Shown: positions 36,580 through 46,943 of the stretch, one piece after another
Layout of the letters: every line of letters starts with the position of its first letter
Numbering within the stretch: position 1 is the stretch's first letter
From: Balamuthia mandrillaris
Lineage: Eukaryota; Discosea; Longamoebia; Balamuthiidae
Length of the DNA: 64,000 bases
Reading direction: 5' to 3'
NCBI GenBank assembly: GCA_031835245.1
Contig: JAVKOQ010000175.1
Coordinates: 1-64,000 of the forward strand
Program-made: the position numbers and the translations under genes
The notes under the pieces: model-generated
Database searches by the model: none
Told to the model about the DNA's origin: nothing
The model's input: only the letters and a program-made list of their open reading frames with translations

Positions 36580-39102
36580 TTTCTTGCTCATAAGCTTTAC
36601 GTTATAGATATGCACAAATGTGTTAGACAAACAAATAGGAGTGTGGGAGCTGTTGTTCCGCGATGTCTTCCTCGAGACGGCCAAAGATATTATTCGTAGC
36701 TCGTTTTCCACTCTACAATTATCTGTCCTTGATAAACGACTTTCCTCTGTTGCTGAAGAAGGTGTTTACTTGTTCTCTCTCTCTCTCTCTCACGCTCTCT
36801 CTTAGGAGCTACTGACATAATCGATTGTAACCAGATTCATTGGGAGAATATGTCTGGAAAAGCCAACCGAGTCTTGAGCCATTTTCCTCTTCATCTTCTC
36901 TCTTCTCGGTGTCACTACTGCCCGTCACAACTCAACAACAGCAACAACATCAAAAACGAACGACAAGAACAACCGTTGCAGAATGGAAAATGTTCGAATT
37001 GGAAGTTGTTCAAGACTTAGACGCTCAACTTTCTGCCATTATGCAAGACCTAAACCACGTTCTGACGTCATCATCTAACAAAGTTACAGAAGAAAAGAAA
37101 CAGAAAGAAGTGGAAATAGAACAAGAGGAGCAACAATACTGGCAACAAGAAAATGAATTGGTTGAGAGCAAAAACAAGAAGGCAAAGCAACACAGTTGGC
37201 CCTCTTCGTCTTCGGGATACTTACAAAAGATGGAAGAAGAATCCAATGAGGAACAAGAAACAAGAGAAGTTACAGAAGGTTCTTTCATCTCTCGCCTCAC
37301 TCCTCTCTCTTAGCATAAAATTAAAATTAACTCAAACAATATGCAGCAAAAGAGAAAAAGCGGAAAGAACAAGAAGAAATCCACAAGGCGCTCTTGTCGT
37401 TCGTTCAAGACACTTGCCTCGAGGCCACATTACGTCTTTATAAACAACTAGATGAGTTAGTGGAACGTCTGCAACAACAACTAATCGCCTCCGTTAATAC
37501 AACAACCCGTAACACCGAAAAAGAAACACGAAGAAAGAAAGACTCAAAGATGCAGTTCGATTTCATTGATTATGAAAATGGCAACAACAATAATGATAAC
37601 GTCGATGATGACTATGACGAAGATGAAGAGGAGAGAAGAGAAGAACTGTTGTATCGCGCAACGATCGAGCAGCTGTTGTTCATCGCCAGAGTGAGTCGCG
37701 GCATCTCCGAAAAGTCATCACAACTTCCTATTATCTTCACAAGCTACGTTTCTCCATCCCGCGAAACAGAAGACTCTTTAACTTCCTCTTCTTCTTCCAT
37801 CAACTTGAGTCTTCGTCAACGTCTTTTGAGTAAGAATTGGAATTCCCAACAATCAGACTCAAGTTCATCACTCTCTGCCTACCTTCTCTCCAGGAAGAAA
37901 GAGGAGGAGGAGAGAAGAAAGAGGAAGAAACGAAGGTACTCTGCCAATTGGAGGCGACTTCGCTGCCTCCTTCGCAAACTTTACTTGAGAGCCAATCGTC
38001 TTTGGAGTCGTTGGTTGAGCGACAGATTAGCGTTGCGGCTACGAAGGGGACTTGCTTCGGAGCGATGGGACGATAGCAGTCGTCAACTTGGATGGCAACC
38101 TTTTACCGTTGTTCTTCCTTTTGCATCTCCCGATGTTGATGATGAGGAAAAGAAGGAAAAGGAAGAACGGAATGCAAAGGAAGAGACACAAGTTTTTCTT
38201 CCTTGTCAACCCTCGCCGTATGTGCTCTCGATCTTGTTTAAGGCGTGTCAAGAGATTCATAAGGCCAACGCTTATTGCCCTGATGAGGTACTGATTGATG
38301 TCTTTCTATCTTTTTCATTTCATCATTCGCTTGCGTTCTGATATATTTTTTGTATACACATAAGATAATATTGCATTACTTTGTTAGAAAATTGGCAGGT
38401 AACGTTTGGGACATCTACTCCGACTTGGTTTCCGCATTGGAAGCAGAAGCCACTTTGCTTTCTGAAGAGGAAACCGTTTTATCTTCAAAGCTGCACAATA
38501 AATCGGAGGAAGAAAGTGAAGAAAGGAAAGAACTTCAAGAAGATGAGAACAAAGAAGAAGAAAAGGAGAAAGAAAAAGGAGAAACGGCACACGAAGTAAA
38601 CAAGAAAGTAGAAGATGAGCGCTTGAACATCTGCAAAGAAGGATGTATTCAACTTTTGTTTGATACGAGTTTGTTGTTGGACATAATTGGAGGAGGTGAA
38701 GCAGAGACGAATGACCTTCGAAGAAGAAACAGCCAGCAACAAAACAAGAGCAAAGCAAAGACCGCACGTTCACGTTACGGTCCGTATCTCACATCGACGA
38801 TAACACGTTCAAATGACGACGATGATGAAGACTATGATGACGATGAAGAGGCAGAAGAAGAAGACAACGAGGGAGCAAAGCAGGATAATACAGGAGGAGG
38901 AAGAAAAAGAAATGAAAAGAGCCATTCTTCATCTGCACGAACTGGTGTTTATGATGACTCAGAGTTGATGCTTCAATTGGAGAAAGAAGAACAAGAGAAA
39001 GAAGCTACTTCAGATAAATCAAGCAAAACTAATGCCGATGCGCTCTTGAACCGTTTGCTTGACTTGGTACATATTTTCATGTTCTTCGTCTTCATCACCA
39101 AG

Positions 39103-39170
<68 letters not shown>

Positions 39171-39992
39171 CTTCCTCTTCTTCATGCCTTTCGTGTTAAC
39201 GCTACTTTATTATCAGCTTGATCCTATCGATCGTGCGTTTTATCAACCGCACATAAGCGATTGCGTGAAGCAGTGCTATTGTCGTTGTTCCAGTTTGTTG
39301 GGTTTCCTCGTCCAACTGAATCGCTTGCACAGCGATGTGTACGTTCTTCCTTCTGTCTTGTCGTTCTTTCTCTTTTGCTCTTCTTATTAATTCGCTTTTG
39401 TGTTGTTGCTATACAGTAAATACAAACCGATCCCCAACGAACGACACAATCTGTTGCCTTTGGTCACTCCGCCGGCTCCTCGCCTCCGTTATCTTCCTAT
39501 CACTGATGCTTTTCTCTTGTCCGACGAAGATGGTTTTAACCTCTTTTCTTACCATTCTTTCATCCTTTTGTTAGGTTTTTTAAATTTCAAACTTTATCTT
39601 AACGCTCATATGAAACAGTTAGTAGAAGAACAAACCCAACCGACCAAACAAGTTTGTTATTGCCGTTCGGCGAAAGCACCGACAGCGAGCTTCTGCTCTA
39701 CCGTTCTCTTGCCAACAGCAACATCGCTGTTCCTTCTTTATTGTCTACTTCAGAGACAACAAAACAACACTTGCTACAAAAGAACGAAACGAAAGCCTCG
39801 CATGAACGAAGCCCGAGTGGCGATGCTTCAACCTCCCTCTCCTTCATGGAGCAGATGGGCAAACGCTTTGGAAGCTTTATTCCTTCTTCCTCCGCGGAGG
39901 AACCACAGTCCTTTTCTTCTGGTTCGTTCTTTTGTCTTCTCTGTGTCGCTTCTTTCTCCATTCTTCTTTCTTCTTTCTTCTTCTCTCCTCTT

Positions 39993-40031
<39 letters not shown>

Positions 40032-40073
40032 TGTTGTCTTATGGTGTTAGTGATACTGACTGTTCGTTTATAA
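34431..40073 (+). CDS. COG1: Conserved oligomeric Golgi complex subunit 1
   Basis: COG1 is in lobe A of the COG tether, which captures retrograde vesicles at the Golgi. The gene spans about 5.6 kb in a dozen or more exons. Exon 1 (LFERHTVDEIRVRESSTRQ, then KKQELRKLVG) splices to ARYRDLIDSADSVIAMK, matching human LFETHGAEEIR...KKEELRQMVGERYRDLIEAAD. Later matches are ALQIKSLVDAPEQIWSKLE, ALCSLILLGALPPKDAFITF, KEWLQELSTNIRTKTKALL, QPSPYVLSILFKACQEIHK and RHNLLPLVTPPAPRLRYLPI. The end is near FMEQMGKRFGSFIPS, as human COG1 ends near LFKLGWLSSM. Acidic low-complexity inserts (Asp/Glu runs around 37560-37640 and 38820-38880) are much longer than in animals. The exact last exon, ending SVILTVRL, is the least certain part. 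Confidence 0.9.
35210..35395. repeat. Intronic TTCTCTC decamer microsatellite in COG1
   Basis: Near-perfect repeats of TCTTCTCTCT fill a COG1 intron, on the sense pyrimidine strand. Confidence 0.9.
36437..36576. repeat. (CTC)n then (CT)n microsatellite in a COG1 intron
   Basis: About 30 CTC units are followed by about 20 CT units. The apparent poly-Leu, poly-Ser, poly-Pro and poly-Gly frames across it are not genes. Confidence 0.95.
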
Positions 40074-40499
40074 CAACAACCAAGCCGCAGCAACTTCTCC
40101 ATCCGAGTCGACCGGCTTTTGGTTCCTTTAAAACTTTAAAACTCAACAACAAAAAAAATAAAATATGAAATATGAAATAAAATAAAATAAAATATGAAAT
40201 AAAATAATACAGATAATCGATAACAAGACGAAAATTCCCGATAAGATCTAAAATATGCGAAGATCTTGAACTCTCCAATGCTATTGGCCATTAATCAAAT
40301 TAATAAAGGACGATTCGAGTCTCCGAAGGTGCATTCGCTCTCTCGGGTGTTGGGGGACTTGCTTGTTGTTCGCCCACAACTGGCCCACAACCAGGTGGTT
40401 GGTTGCAAAACGCGAAAAGAGAGAATAACGGGGGGTACTGAGGTGGTGAGGTTGGTGGGTGCGCTGGGTTTTTGCTTTGGAAAATATACACTTGTGGCC
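40074..40499. other. Spacer between COG1 and the secreted-protein cluster
   Basis: A/T-rich with AAATA repeats near 40155-40205. At 40322-40336 it has TCCGAAGGTGCATTC, which recurs upstream of the third cluster gene (42850-42864) and may be a shared regulatory word. Confidence 0.5.
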
Positions 40500-40998
40500 A
40501 TGAAAGCTCTTCTTGGTATTTGGTTGTTCATCTTGTTGGGGCTCATGGCCACCACCAAAGGTTATCCATTTCTTTCTTTTCTTTTTTTCGTTTTTTCTTC
40601 TTCTTCACTAACTTCTTTTGTGTAATGTTTTCTATTTTTTTCTTTTTTTAAAAAAAAAAGCTCAAACTTGTGTCTTGTCGCTCCACTTTTTCAGCGACGC
40701 CAACTGCACAAGGTCCTCTCAGTATCCGTGCGAGAGCTACACGTTTGAGCATATGCGCTGCTCGGAGAGCCCTTATGCCCCCGGAGAGGTTTTTCTCAAG
40801 GCCGACTGCGAGGAGGAGGCCCTCATCAGCTTCGAGGAGGACGGGGAATGCACGGAGGGAACCGGGGTCACCGTGCCGAGCGGGCTGTGCCTCCTCTGGA
40901 TCGTGGAGGACGTCTGGTATTCTTTTGTGTTTGGAGCCGACCAGTGTAAACCTGGTGGCGGTAGCTCGGCTTCCACCCTGGAACCACTCTGGGTCTGA
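40500..40998 (+). CDS. Small secreted eight-cysteine protein 1
   Basis: Two exons, 40500-40560 and 40661-40998, give 132 residues. Exon 1 is almost exactly the signal peptide (MKALLGIWLFILLGLMATTK), with a phase-1 intron at its end. The mature part, from AQTCVLSLHFFSDANC, has eight cysteines spaced as in the three following genes (motif C-x6-9-F/Y-S-D-x2-C near the start) and ends SASTLEPLWV. Four disulphides and export are inferred. I recognise no known family. Similarity to its neighbours and the identical intron position show a tandem gene family; a defensive, adhesive or cyst-wall role is possible but not shown. Confidence 0.85.
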
Positions 40999-41444
40999 TA
41001 TGTTTAAAACAAAATTTCTGGTATGAAGTTCTGAAAATAAAGTTATCCCAAACACAAAAAGCTAAACCAACCTTCAGAAAACGTGTGGACACGTGTCCTT
41101 GGTGAAAACAAGGCAAGAAGGGTCTTTGCTTTCTAAGAACAACAAACAAAAGAACACCATGTCAATGCAGTTTGGTCTTTCTCCTTTGTCGGTGTTTTGC
41201 CGTGAGTGTCATCTTTTGAATGAAGAGCCAGAGAGGAAGGTTCCTCTCGCTTCTTTCGTCTGTATCTCTTGCCTCTTGTTCTCTCTCTCTGCTGTCGTTT
41301 AGCAATATTGTGGTTTTTTTTTTTTTTTTTTTACACAGACCCCTGAGCAGACATCTCCCCTTGCAGCCTACGCAAGGAGGACGATCGCCCTGTCCAACAA
41401 CAGCCATAACCCCAAACCCGTCACTTTAGGAGAAAACACGCAAA

Positions 41445-41515
41445 AGGCAGCAAAATAGTCGAGTGGTTAACACGAGTTTCGGGAAGAGGCGGGTTTCAAC
41501 TTTGGTCGTGCCACC
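41445..41515 (+). other. tRNA-like or SINE-head-like sequence
   Basis: TAGTCGAGTGG resembles a pol III A box and GGGTTTCAACTT a weak B box about 25 bp later. The ends GGCA...TGCC can pair. The acceptor stem has mismatches and the whole is only about 67 nt, so a working tRNA is unlikely. The rest of the 40999-41800 spacer has a stretch of at least 15 T residues near 41317-41333 but no gene I can support. Confidence 0.3.
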
Positions 41516-41813
41516 TATCATTATTTCGGGGTAGGGACCCAATGCAACTATAGGCCTGGCGCTTGGTCAACACCTGAAGTTTTTAAAACATCCGTCCTGA
41601 TCACCTACTCCCACGTCCTTAAGAAGAGTTCCCGGGCAGGCCGGTTGTGGGGCGATAGGTTTATTACAGGAAGGCAATGCCTGCCGATTGGTGAGAGGTG
41701 CAATTCATTAACTCCAGGCGCTTGCCCATTGGTTTCTCTTTCAAACCTAAACGAATAAAATGTTTGACGGGCCCGATGGGTGCCCTCTCTCTCTCTCTCT
41801 CTCTTCGGAACAA

Positions 41814-41823
41814 GCATAAATAG
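41814..41823 (+). promoter_or_regulatory. TATA-like box upstream of secreted protein 2
   Basis: GCATAAATAG lies about 146 bp upstream of the start codon, just after a CT repeat, in promoter-like position. Confidence 0.4.
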
Positions 41824-41862
41824 TGGACTCTCTCGCTTCCTTTTGTTTTTTTTTTTTTTGTT

Positions 41863-41911
<49 letters not shown>
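41863..41911. repeat. (CAA)16 microsatellite in probable 5' UTR
   Basis: Perfect CAA repeat between the TATA-like box and the start codon of the second secreted-protein gene. Confidence 0.95.
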
Positions 41912-41968
41912 AACAATCCAACTATTCCTTACACTTGCACACCCGCTTCACACACAACAAACATTACA

Positions 41969-42409
41969 ATGAAGGTTCTCGGCGTCGCTCTCTTTCTCTT
42001 TGGTCTTTTGGCCATGTCTCAGGGTAACGACAAGCCATCTCTCCTTCAACACCTTCCTTCCCTCTCCCGTCTAACAAACAAGAAATAAAAAATAGCTTGT
42101 GACTTCTCCATGAAGTTCTTCAGCGATGGAAACTGCGAGACTGATGCCAGCTCCGAGTACCCCTGCGAGGGCTACAGCTTCGAGGACGGCGTGTGCACCC
42201 CCGGAACTCAACAGGGACAATACATCAAGGTCGACTGCGAGGCCGAGAACGTGGGTTACTATACCACCGAGGACTGCTCCGGCGCGAGCGTCAACCTCAA
42301 CAGCGACATGTGCACGGAGATGCTCGGAGATGGCGTCTACTACGCCTTGGTCTTTGGAGAGAAGTGCGGTGGCAGCCCTGCCTCCACCGTGACGCCTTTC
42401 TGGATGTAA
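41969..42409 (+). CDS. Small secreted eight-cysteine protein 2
   Basis: Exons 41969-42023 and 42096-42409 give 122 residues. The signal peptide MKVLGVALFLFGLLAMSQG fills exon 1, with the same phase-1 intron as its paralogues. The mature protein starts ACDFSMKFFSDGNC and keeps all eight cysteines, the EYPCEGYSFEDGVC block and the ending ASTVTPFWM. Acidic overall (many Glu and Asp). GC-rich, C-ending codons suggest high expression. Function unknown. Confidence 0.88.
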
Positions 42410-43118
42410 AACAAAAACAAAACAAAACAATACAGCAAAGCTTTTTTGACCCCCATTTTTGTTTGACCTTCGTAGTCTCTCTTCTTCAAGAGTTTAAACG
42501 TTTGCAGAAGGAGTGCAGCACTTCTTTCTTGTTTTTTTTTTGTTTCTCGTTCTGGAGGCAGGAAGTGCCAGAGCGCTCGCTCCTACGAAGTAATACTGGA
42601 GATGACTCTCGGTTCCCTCAGTTCTTTCGGGCATTTTTTTTTCCGTTAGGGTTGTTGTGCTTCATCCACGCCGTTGTTGTTCGAACTTCTCACTCAGAGT
42701 GCTCCGATTGTACACTCCTTTTTAGCATTCATAAGGGGAACATGGTCATGTTCTTGCAACGCAAAAATGACCCGAACCTCCTCCACCTTGACGAAACGAA
42801 GCGTCGACAAGCCTCGTCCCTCGCGCTCCCGAAGAGATAAGAAAAAACGTCCGAAGGTGCATTCTTCTTTCGTTTTGCTTCGTTTCAAAGCAAATAAGGG
42901 AACTACTCCGATGTTGGTGGCTCTGGTGGGCGACCGGGTGGACCGTCGGCCATTTTGTAACTGAACAACACCCCCCCCCCCGTTCTTTCCGTCCGAGGGT
43001 GGAATGGAACGCCCACGCTAAAAACTCTCCTCTCACTTTGTTTGTTTTGTTGTTGTTGTTGTTGTTAAAAACGGGTTGGAGTTGAACAAAGAGAACAAGA
43101 GCAATAGCAGTGTTAAAG
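42410..43118. other. Spacer within the secreted-protein cluster
   Basis: Contains a run of C at 42969-42981, a short (TTG)n near 43045-43064 and the shared 15-mer TCCGAAGGTGCATTC at 42850-42864. Short open frames here have no family features. Confidence 0.5.
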
Positions 43119-43751
43119 ATGCGGACATTATTGGTTGCGTTGTTCGTGTTGGGCGTGATAGGTATCGCTCAAGGTACACTTACTTTTGCTCTTTTGTTCT
43201 TTGCTCATTCTGCTTTCTCCGCTGTTTTCTTCTTCCTCCACATCCTCCTCTCCTTGTTCTTTTTCTTCTGTTCTTACTGCTCCTTTTGCTCCTACTTCTT
43301 ATTGTTCTTGATCTTCTTCTTCTTCTGCTGCTTCTTGTTCTTCTTCTTCTTGTTCTTATTCATAGTCGTCGTCGTCGTCCTTCGTCTTCTCCTCCTCCTC
43401 GTCTCTTTCACTAACCGAACAAAAAAAAATTTCAAAGGAGCATCATGCCGCTTTGCCACAACCTTTTACAGCGACACAGAGTGCACAGTGGATGCCAGCC
43501 TGCGGCACCCTTGCCAAGAGTACGCCCTCGAGGCCAACGTCTGCTCCCAAATACGAGGAAGCTACTTCCAGGCCGACTGCGAGGCGGAGACCCTCACTTA
43601 CTTCATGGGTGCCAACTGCGGTGGCACCGCTTTCGTGTTGGACAGCAGCACGTGCAGCGACTTTGGCGACGGCACGCACATCAGGATCGCGTTTGGGGAG
43701 GAATGCAGCAGGTCCTCTGCTTCTCCCATTGCTCCTCCTTTCTGGCTGTAA
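43119..43751 (+). CDS. Small secreted eight-cysteine protein 3
   Basis: Exon 1 (from 43119) is the signal peptide MRTLLVALFVLGVIGIAQG. A roughly 260-bp pyrimidine-rich intron then ends near 43437. The second exon begins GASCRFATTFYSDTEC and runs to 43751. All eight cysteines of the family align, with RHPCQEYALEANVC and FGEECSRSSASP, and the protein ends APPFWL. The intron is longer than in copies 1, 2 and 4, through CTT/CTTTT expansion. Confidence 0.87.
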   Translation: MRTLLVALFVLGVIGIAQGTLTFALLFFAHSAFSAVFFFLHILLSLFFFFCSYCSFCSYFLLFLIFFFFCCFLFFFFLFLFIVVVVVLRLLLLLVSFTNRTKKNFKGASCRFATTFYSDTECTVDASLRHPCQEYALEANVCSQIRGSYFQADCEAETLTYFMGANCGGTAFVLDSSTCSDFGDGTHIRIAFGEECSRSSASPIAPPFWL

Positions 43752-44100
43752 ACAATAGAACGGTTATTTAAATAAACAAAGAACAGTGCAACGCAAAGGA
43801 GGGTTGTTATTGCCTCCGGAGAGGTAACATGATGAACTGCGGGTCACAGTTCACCACGGTGTTGTCTGTGATCTTTATGTGACTCACTTTGGTTTCAAAT
43901 TGTAGGCAGGCTATATTAATTGCATGGTAACCGGCATAGAAAACCTTTGACACCTTATTGCCTGCTTGCTTTCTTGTTCATTTTTCCTCTTCTTTTGTTT
44001 CTTTTTTCATTTCCAAACCCAACCCCTCCGAACAGGAACAAGAACAACACGCTTTGGGTTTCTGAATATTAAACGCGCACACCACACGTACCGCCTAAAC
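43752..44100. other. Spacer between secreted proteins 3 and 4
   Basis: Holds a 7-bp perfect inverted repeat (TGAACTG, 7-nt loop, CAGTTCA) near 43832-43852. Otherwise nothing recognisable. Confidence 0.5.
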
Positions 44101-44598
44101 ATGAAGGCTCTTTTCGTTCTCGCTCTGTTCGGTCTTTTGACCTTTGCTCACGGTAGCTCTTCTGTTTTTTTTTTTCCTCTCTCTCTCTCTCCTCCTTTTC
44201 TTCTTTGCTGCTTTCTTTCTTTTCTGTTTGCTGACTCTTTGGTTTTCTTTCTTTCTATCTCGTCGTTTCCATCTTTCTTGATATCAGCCGATAGCTGCAG
44301 CTTTGCGCTGCGGGCCTACTCCGACGACGCGTGCACCACCTCCGCCGCGCGCGAGTTCCCTTGCATAGGAGCGACCGTGGAGGAGGACACCTGCTCCACC
44401 ATCGACAACTCCCACTTTGCCGTCAACTGCGCGGAGGAGGAGCTCGCTTTCTACAGCGATGATGACTGCCAAACGGCGAGCACCGTTTACCACGCCGGCG
44501 ACTGCACGGAGCTTACCATCGGAGGGACCTGGTTCTCCCCCTACTTTGAGGAGGAGTGCGGGGCCGCTGCTAGTCTCTCTCCTTTCTGGATGTTTTAA
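44101..44598 (+). CDS. Small secreted eight-cysteine protein 4
   Basis: Signal-peptide exon MKALFVLALFGLLTFAHG, a phase-1 intron of about 135 bp, then a second exon beginning ADSCSFALRAYSDDAC and ending LSPFWMF at 44598. Eight cysteines align with copies 1-3 (FPCIGATVEEDTC, VNCAEEELAFYSDDDC, FEEECGAA). The most acidic member. Function unknown. Confidence 0.87.
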   Translation: MKALFVLALFGLLTFAHGSSSVFFFPLSLSPPFLLCCFLSFLFADSLVFFLSISSFPSFLISADSCSFALRAYSDDACTTSAAREFPCIGATVEEDTCSTIDNSHFAVNCAEEELAFYSDDDCQTASTVYHAGDCTELTIGGTWFSPYFEEECGAAASLSPFWMF

Positions 44599-44639
44599 AA
44601 ACAAGCTTCAACAGGTTCCTGTACTTGGTTACAAAATAT

Positions 44640-44800
44640 AAAATACAAGCACCAAAAGACCAGCTCTTATGCTGTCCATTTAGTGGTTTTGTTGCTTCTT
44701 GTTCTTCTTCTTCTTCTTGTTCTTCTTCTTCTTCTTCTTGTTCTTCTTCTTCTTCTTCTTCTTCTTCTTCTTCTTCTTCTTCTTCTTCTTCCTTCTCTTT
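44640..44800. repeat. TTC/TTG microsatellite
   Basis: About 100 bp of TTC units with some TTG (44695-44790), between the fourth secreted-protein gene and the decayed fifth signal-peptide exon. Confidence 0.9.
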
Positions 44801-44863
44801 CTATAAGCCGTTCTCTCTGTCTTCCTTGCAACGCGTTTCACCAACCGGCATAACCCTTTCAAA

Positions 44864-44928
44864 CATGAACGCCTGTTTTGCTCTCTCTTGTTGTTGGTGG
44901 TGGGCCTTTTCGCCTTTGCTCACAATAC
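44864..44928 (+). pseudogene. Decayed fifth signal-peptide exon of the secreted-protein family
   Basis: ATGAACGCCTGTTTTGCTCT leads to a segment that, in a shifted frame, reads VVGLFAFAHN, close to GLLTFAHG of copy 4. The start and the hydrophobic core are in different frames, and no eight-Cys exon follows within the next 600 bp, so I read it as a dead partial copy. Confidence 0.5.
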
Positions 44929-44986
44929 TTCGTTCCTCGTCGTTCTCTTTGCGCTGCTCCGCTGCTCTCTCGTTCATTCTTGCTGC

Positions 44987-45388
44987 TTAGAAACCTTTTG
45001 GCGCAAGGGAATGGCCAGCAAGGGGCTGATGGAAGCAGCTCTGGCTGCAACACAACAACTCCCACCAAACTCTTCTTTCTTCGTCCCAATGCCTTCTCAC
45101 CGCTTCCCTTGCTTGCCCTTCTTTTGCTGCTTCCTCCTCCTCCTCCATCTCTTCTTCTGCCTCCAAAAACAACTGTGCACAAACGTCACACCTTCTCTGC
45201 AACCCTTCCAGTCTTTGCTTCACCTCTTTCGTCAGCTTGTTGTAGGAGAGGTTGCAGGCGACGGAGTGCGCAAAGGGTTGGAGAAGGGGGGGAAGGGCTT
45301 TTTGCTTTCCTCCTCTCTCTCTTCTCGGCCGTTCGCCTTGTTTCTTTCTCTCTCCTTCCCCCACAGAGAACCTCCCCCCCCCCTTCAT
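44987..45388 (-). CDS. Possible hypothetical protein, coiled-coil-like
   Basis: An open frame of 133 codons on the minus strand contains LSYNKLTKEVKQRLEGLQRR and a Glu-rich helix, then a Trp/Cys-rich end. The helix pattern is amphipathic and looks coding, but the first 45 residues are low-complexity, and no homologue or neighbouring exon is recognised. It may be a fragment or chance. Confidence 0.25.
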   Translation of the reverse strand: MKGGGRFSVGEGERKKQGERPRRERGGKQKALPPLLQPFAHSVACNLSYNKLTKEVKQRLEGLQRRCDVCAQLFLEAEEEMEEEEEAAKEGQAREAVRRHWDEERRVWWELLCCSQSCFHQPLAGHSLAPKGF

Positions 45389-46352
45389 CCCACAATTCTA
45401 GGTGTTATTTGTTATTCGACAAAAGGGCACTCCTGACGTCATCTATGACGTAAGCCTATACCCTAATTTGATAACCATACGTCAGCATATTACTAGATTT
45501 AGTGAAAATTCGACCCAATGCTTTATTTTGGGCAAATTATTATTTCTTAAATTTTCTTCTTCTGCGGTTAATTTTTTTTGTCTTCAAAAATATCAAAAAA
45601 AAAACTTTCTTGTGTGCGTCGCGCTGCTGCCACTCTTTTTTTTTTCTCTCTCTCTCCCCCCCTTTTTTTTAACGGCCCCGGCTCTCGCTCTCTCTTTGAC
45701 CCCTTTGCACCTTCCTTCTTCACTTTTTTGTTTTTATAAAGGTACTGCCCTAGCCGTTCGGTTTTTTCTCCTTTCTCCTTTCTCCTCCCCCCCTTTTGGT
45801 CTGTTTTCTTCGATCGCTCTGTTTCTACTTTTTTTTTTTTGCGGCCGATGGATTGTCTTGTTATCGTTGTTCGTTTTGTCTCGATTCTTTCTATCTTTGT
45901 TGTTTATGATTTTGGCCATCGCGATTGGGTGTGGTTTGTTACGGAGGATTGGGTTTTGTTGCTTTGTGTTTTTTTTTCAAATTTTTTCACTTTTTCCTCC
46001 TGCTCTCCCTCCGTCTAATTATTTTCGCGTTATCCCCTTCGGAACAAAATCCCCCACCCATCTCCCCCCCCAAATCCCTCCTCTACTTTTTCTGCCCCTC
46101 TGCCCCTCTGCCCCTCTTTGTTGTTGTGGTGGCGGCTGCCCGATTTTCGTATTGCGATCGAGAAAAAAAAATTTATGACGACGGATTAGAATTTCTTTGT
46201 TCTCTTCGTTTATTTTTTTTTCCCTTGTCTATTGCTTCTTTCTATCTTTCTTTGTCATTCTTTGTCTTTTCATCTCCGCTAACTAGTAACTCGCTCTTTT
46301 TTTTTTTGTGCGTGAGTACAGACACTTTACAACAAAAACAAACACATCAACC
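45389..46352. other. Upstream region of Rac
   Basis: About 960 bp rich in T and C tracts on the sense strand, with repeated CTGCCCCT near 46098-46118. It is likely promoter plus 5' UTR of the highly expressed Rac gene, possibly with a 5' UTR intron. No TATA box is convincing. Confidence 0.45.
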
Positions 46353-46943
46353 ATGGCTATGCAAGCAATCAAATGTGTGGTGGTCGGCGACGGTGCCGTC
46401 GGTAAGACCTGCCTCCTGATCTCCTACACCACCAACGCCTTCCCCGGCGAGTACATCCCCACCGTCTTTGACAACTACTCTGCCAACGTGATGGTGGACA
46501 ACAAGGCCATCAACTTGGGCCTCTGGGATACTGCCGGTCAGGAGGATTATGACCGCCTCAGGCCCCTGTCCTACCCCCAGACCGACGTATTCCTGCTGTG
46601 CTACTCGATCGTCTCCCCTCCCTCCTTTGAGAACGTGCGCGCCAAGTGGAACCCCGAGATCACTCACCACTGCCCCACCACCCCCAAGCTCTTGGTCGGC
46701 ACCAAGGTCGATCTCAGGGACGACAAGGACACCCTGGAGAGGTTGGCGGACAAGAGGATGGCTCCCATCACCCAGACCCAGGCCGAGCAGATGAGGAAGG
46801 AGATTGGCGCCGTGAAGTACCTCGAGTGCTCCGCCTTGACCCAGCAGGGCTTGAAGGCCGTCTTTGATGAGGCCATCAGGACCGTGTTGAACCCCCCTGT
46901 CACCAAGTCCAAGGAGAAGAAGAGGGGATGCGCTCTCTTCTAA
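46353..46943 (+). CDS. RAC1: Rac-family small GTPase
   Basis: Rho-family switch controlling actin, NADPH oxidase and phagocytosis. A single exon of 196 residues. Motifs: P-loop GDGAVGKTC, switch [19 protein letters not shown], switch [22 protein letters not shown], the TKVDL guanine motif and SAL. Unlike the classic Rho consensus it keeps the Rac signature. A polybasic stretch (KSKEKKRG) precedes the CAAX box CALF; a terminal Phe usually predicts geranylgeranylation and plasma-membrane targeting. Codons are strongly C/G-ending, as in HSP70. The start is the Met within CCATGG, a good initiation context. Confidence 0.97.
   Translation: MAMQAIKCVVVGDGAVGKTCLLISYTTNAFPGEYIPTVFDNYSANVMVDNKAINLGLWDTAGQEDYDRLRPLSYPQTDVFLLCYSIVSPPSFENVRAKWNPEITHHCPTTPKLLVGTKVDLRDDKDTLERLADKRMAPITQTQAEQMRKEIGAVKYLECSALTQQGLKAVFDEAIRTVLNPPVTKSKEKKRGCALF

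Noticed and set aside
36412-36711. Poly-Gly/poly-Pro/poly-Ser frames
   Set aside because: CTC/CT microsatellite within a COG1 intron.
42193-42840. 215-codon plus-strand frame overlapping secreted protein 2
   Set aside because: Out-of-frame shadow of the eight-Cys exon continuing into spacer DNA; no signal peptide or conserved motif.
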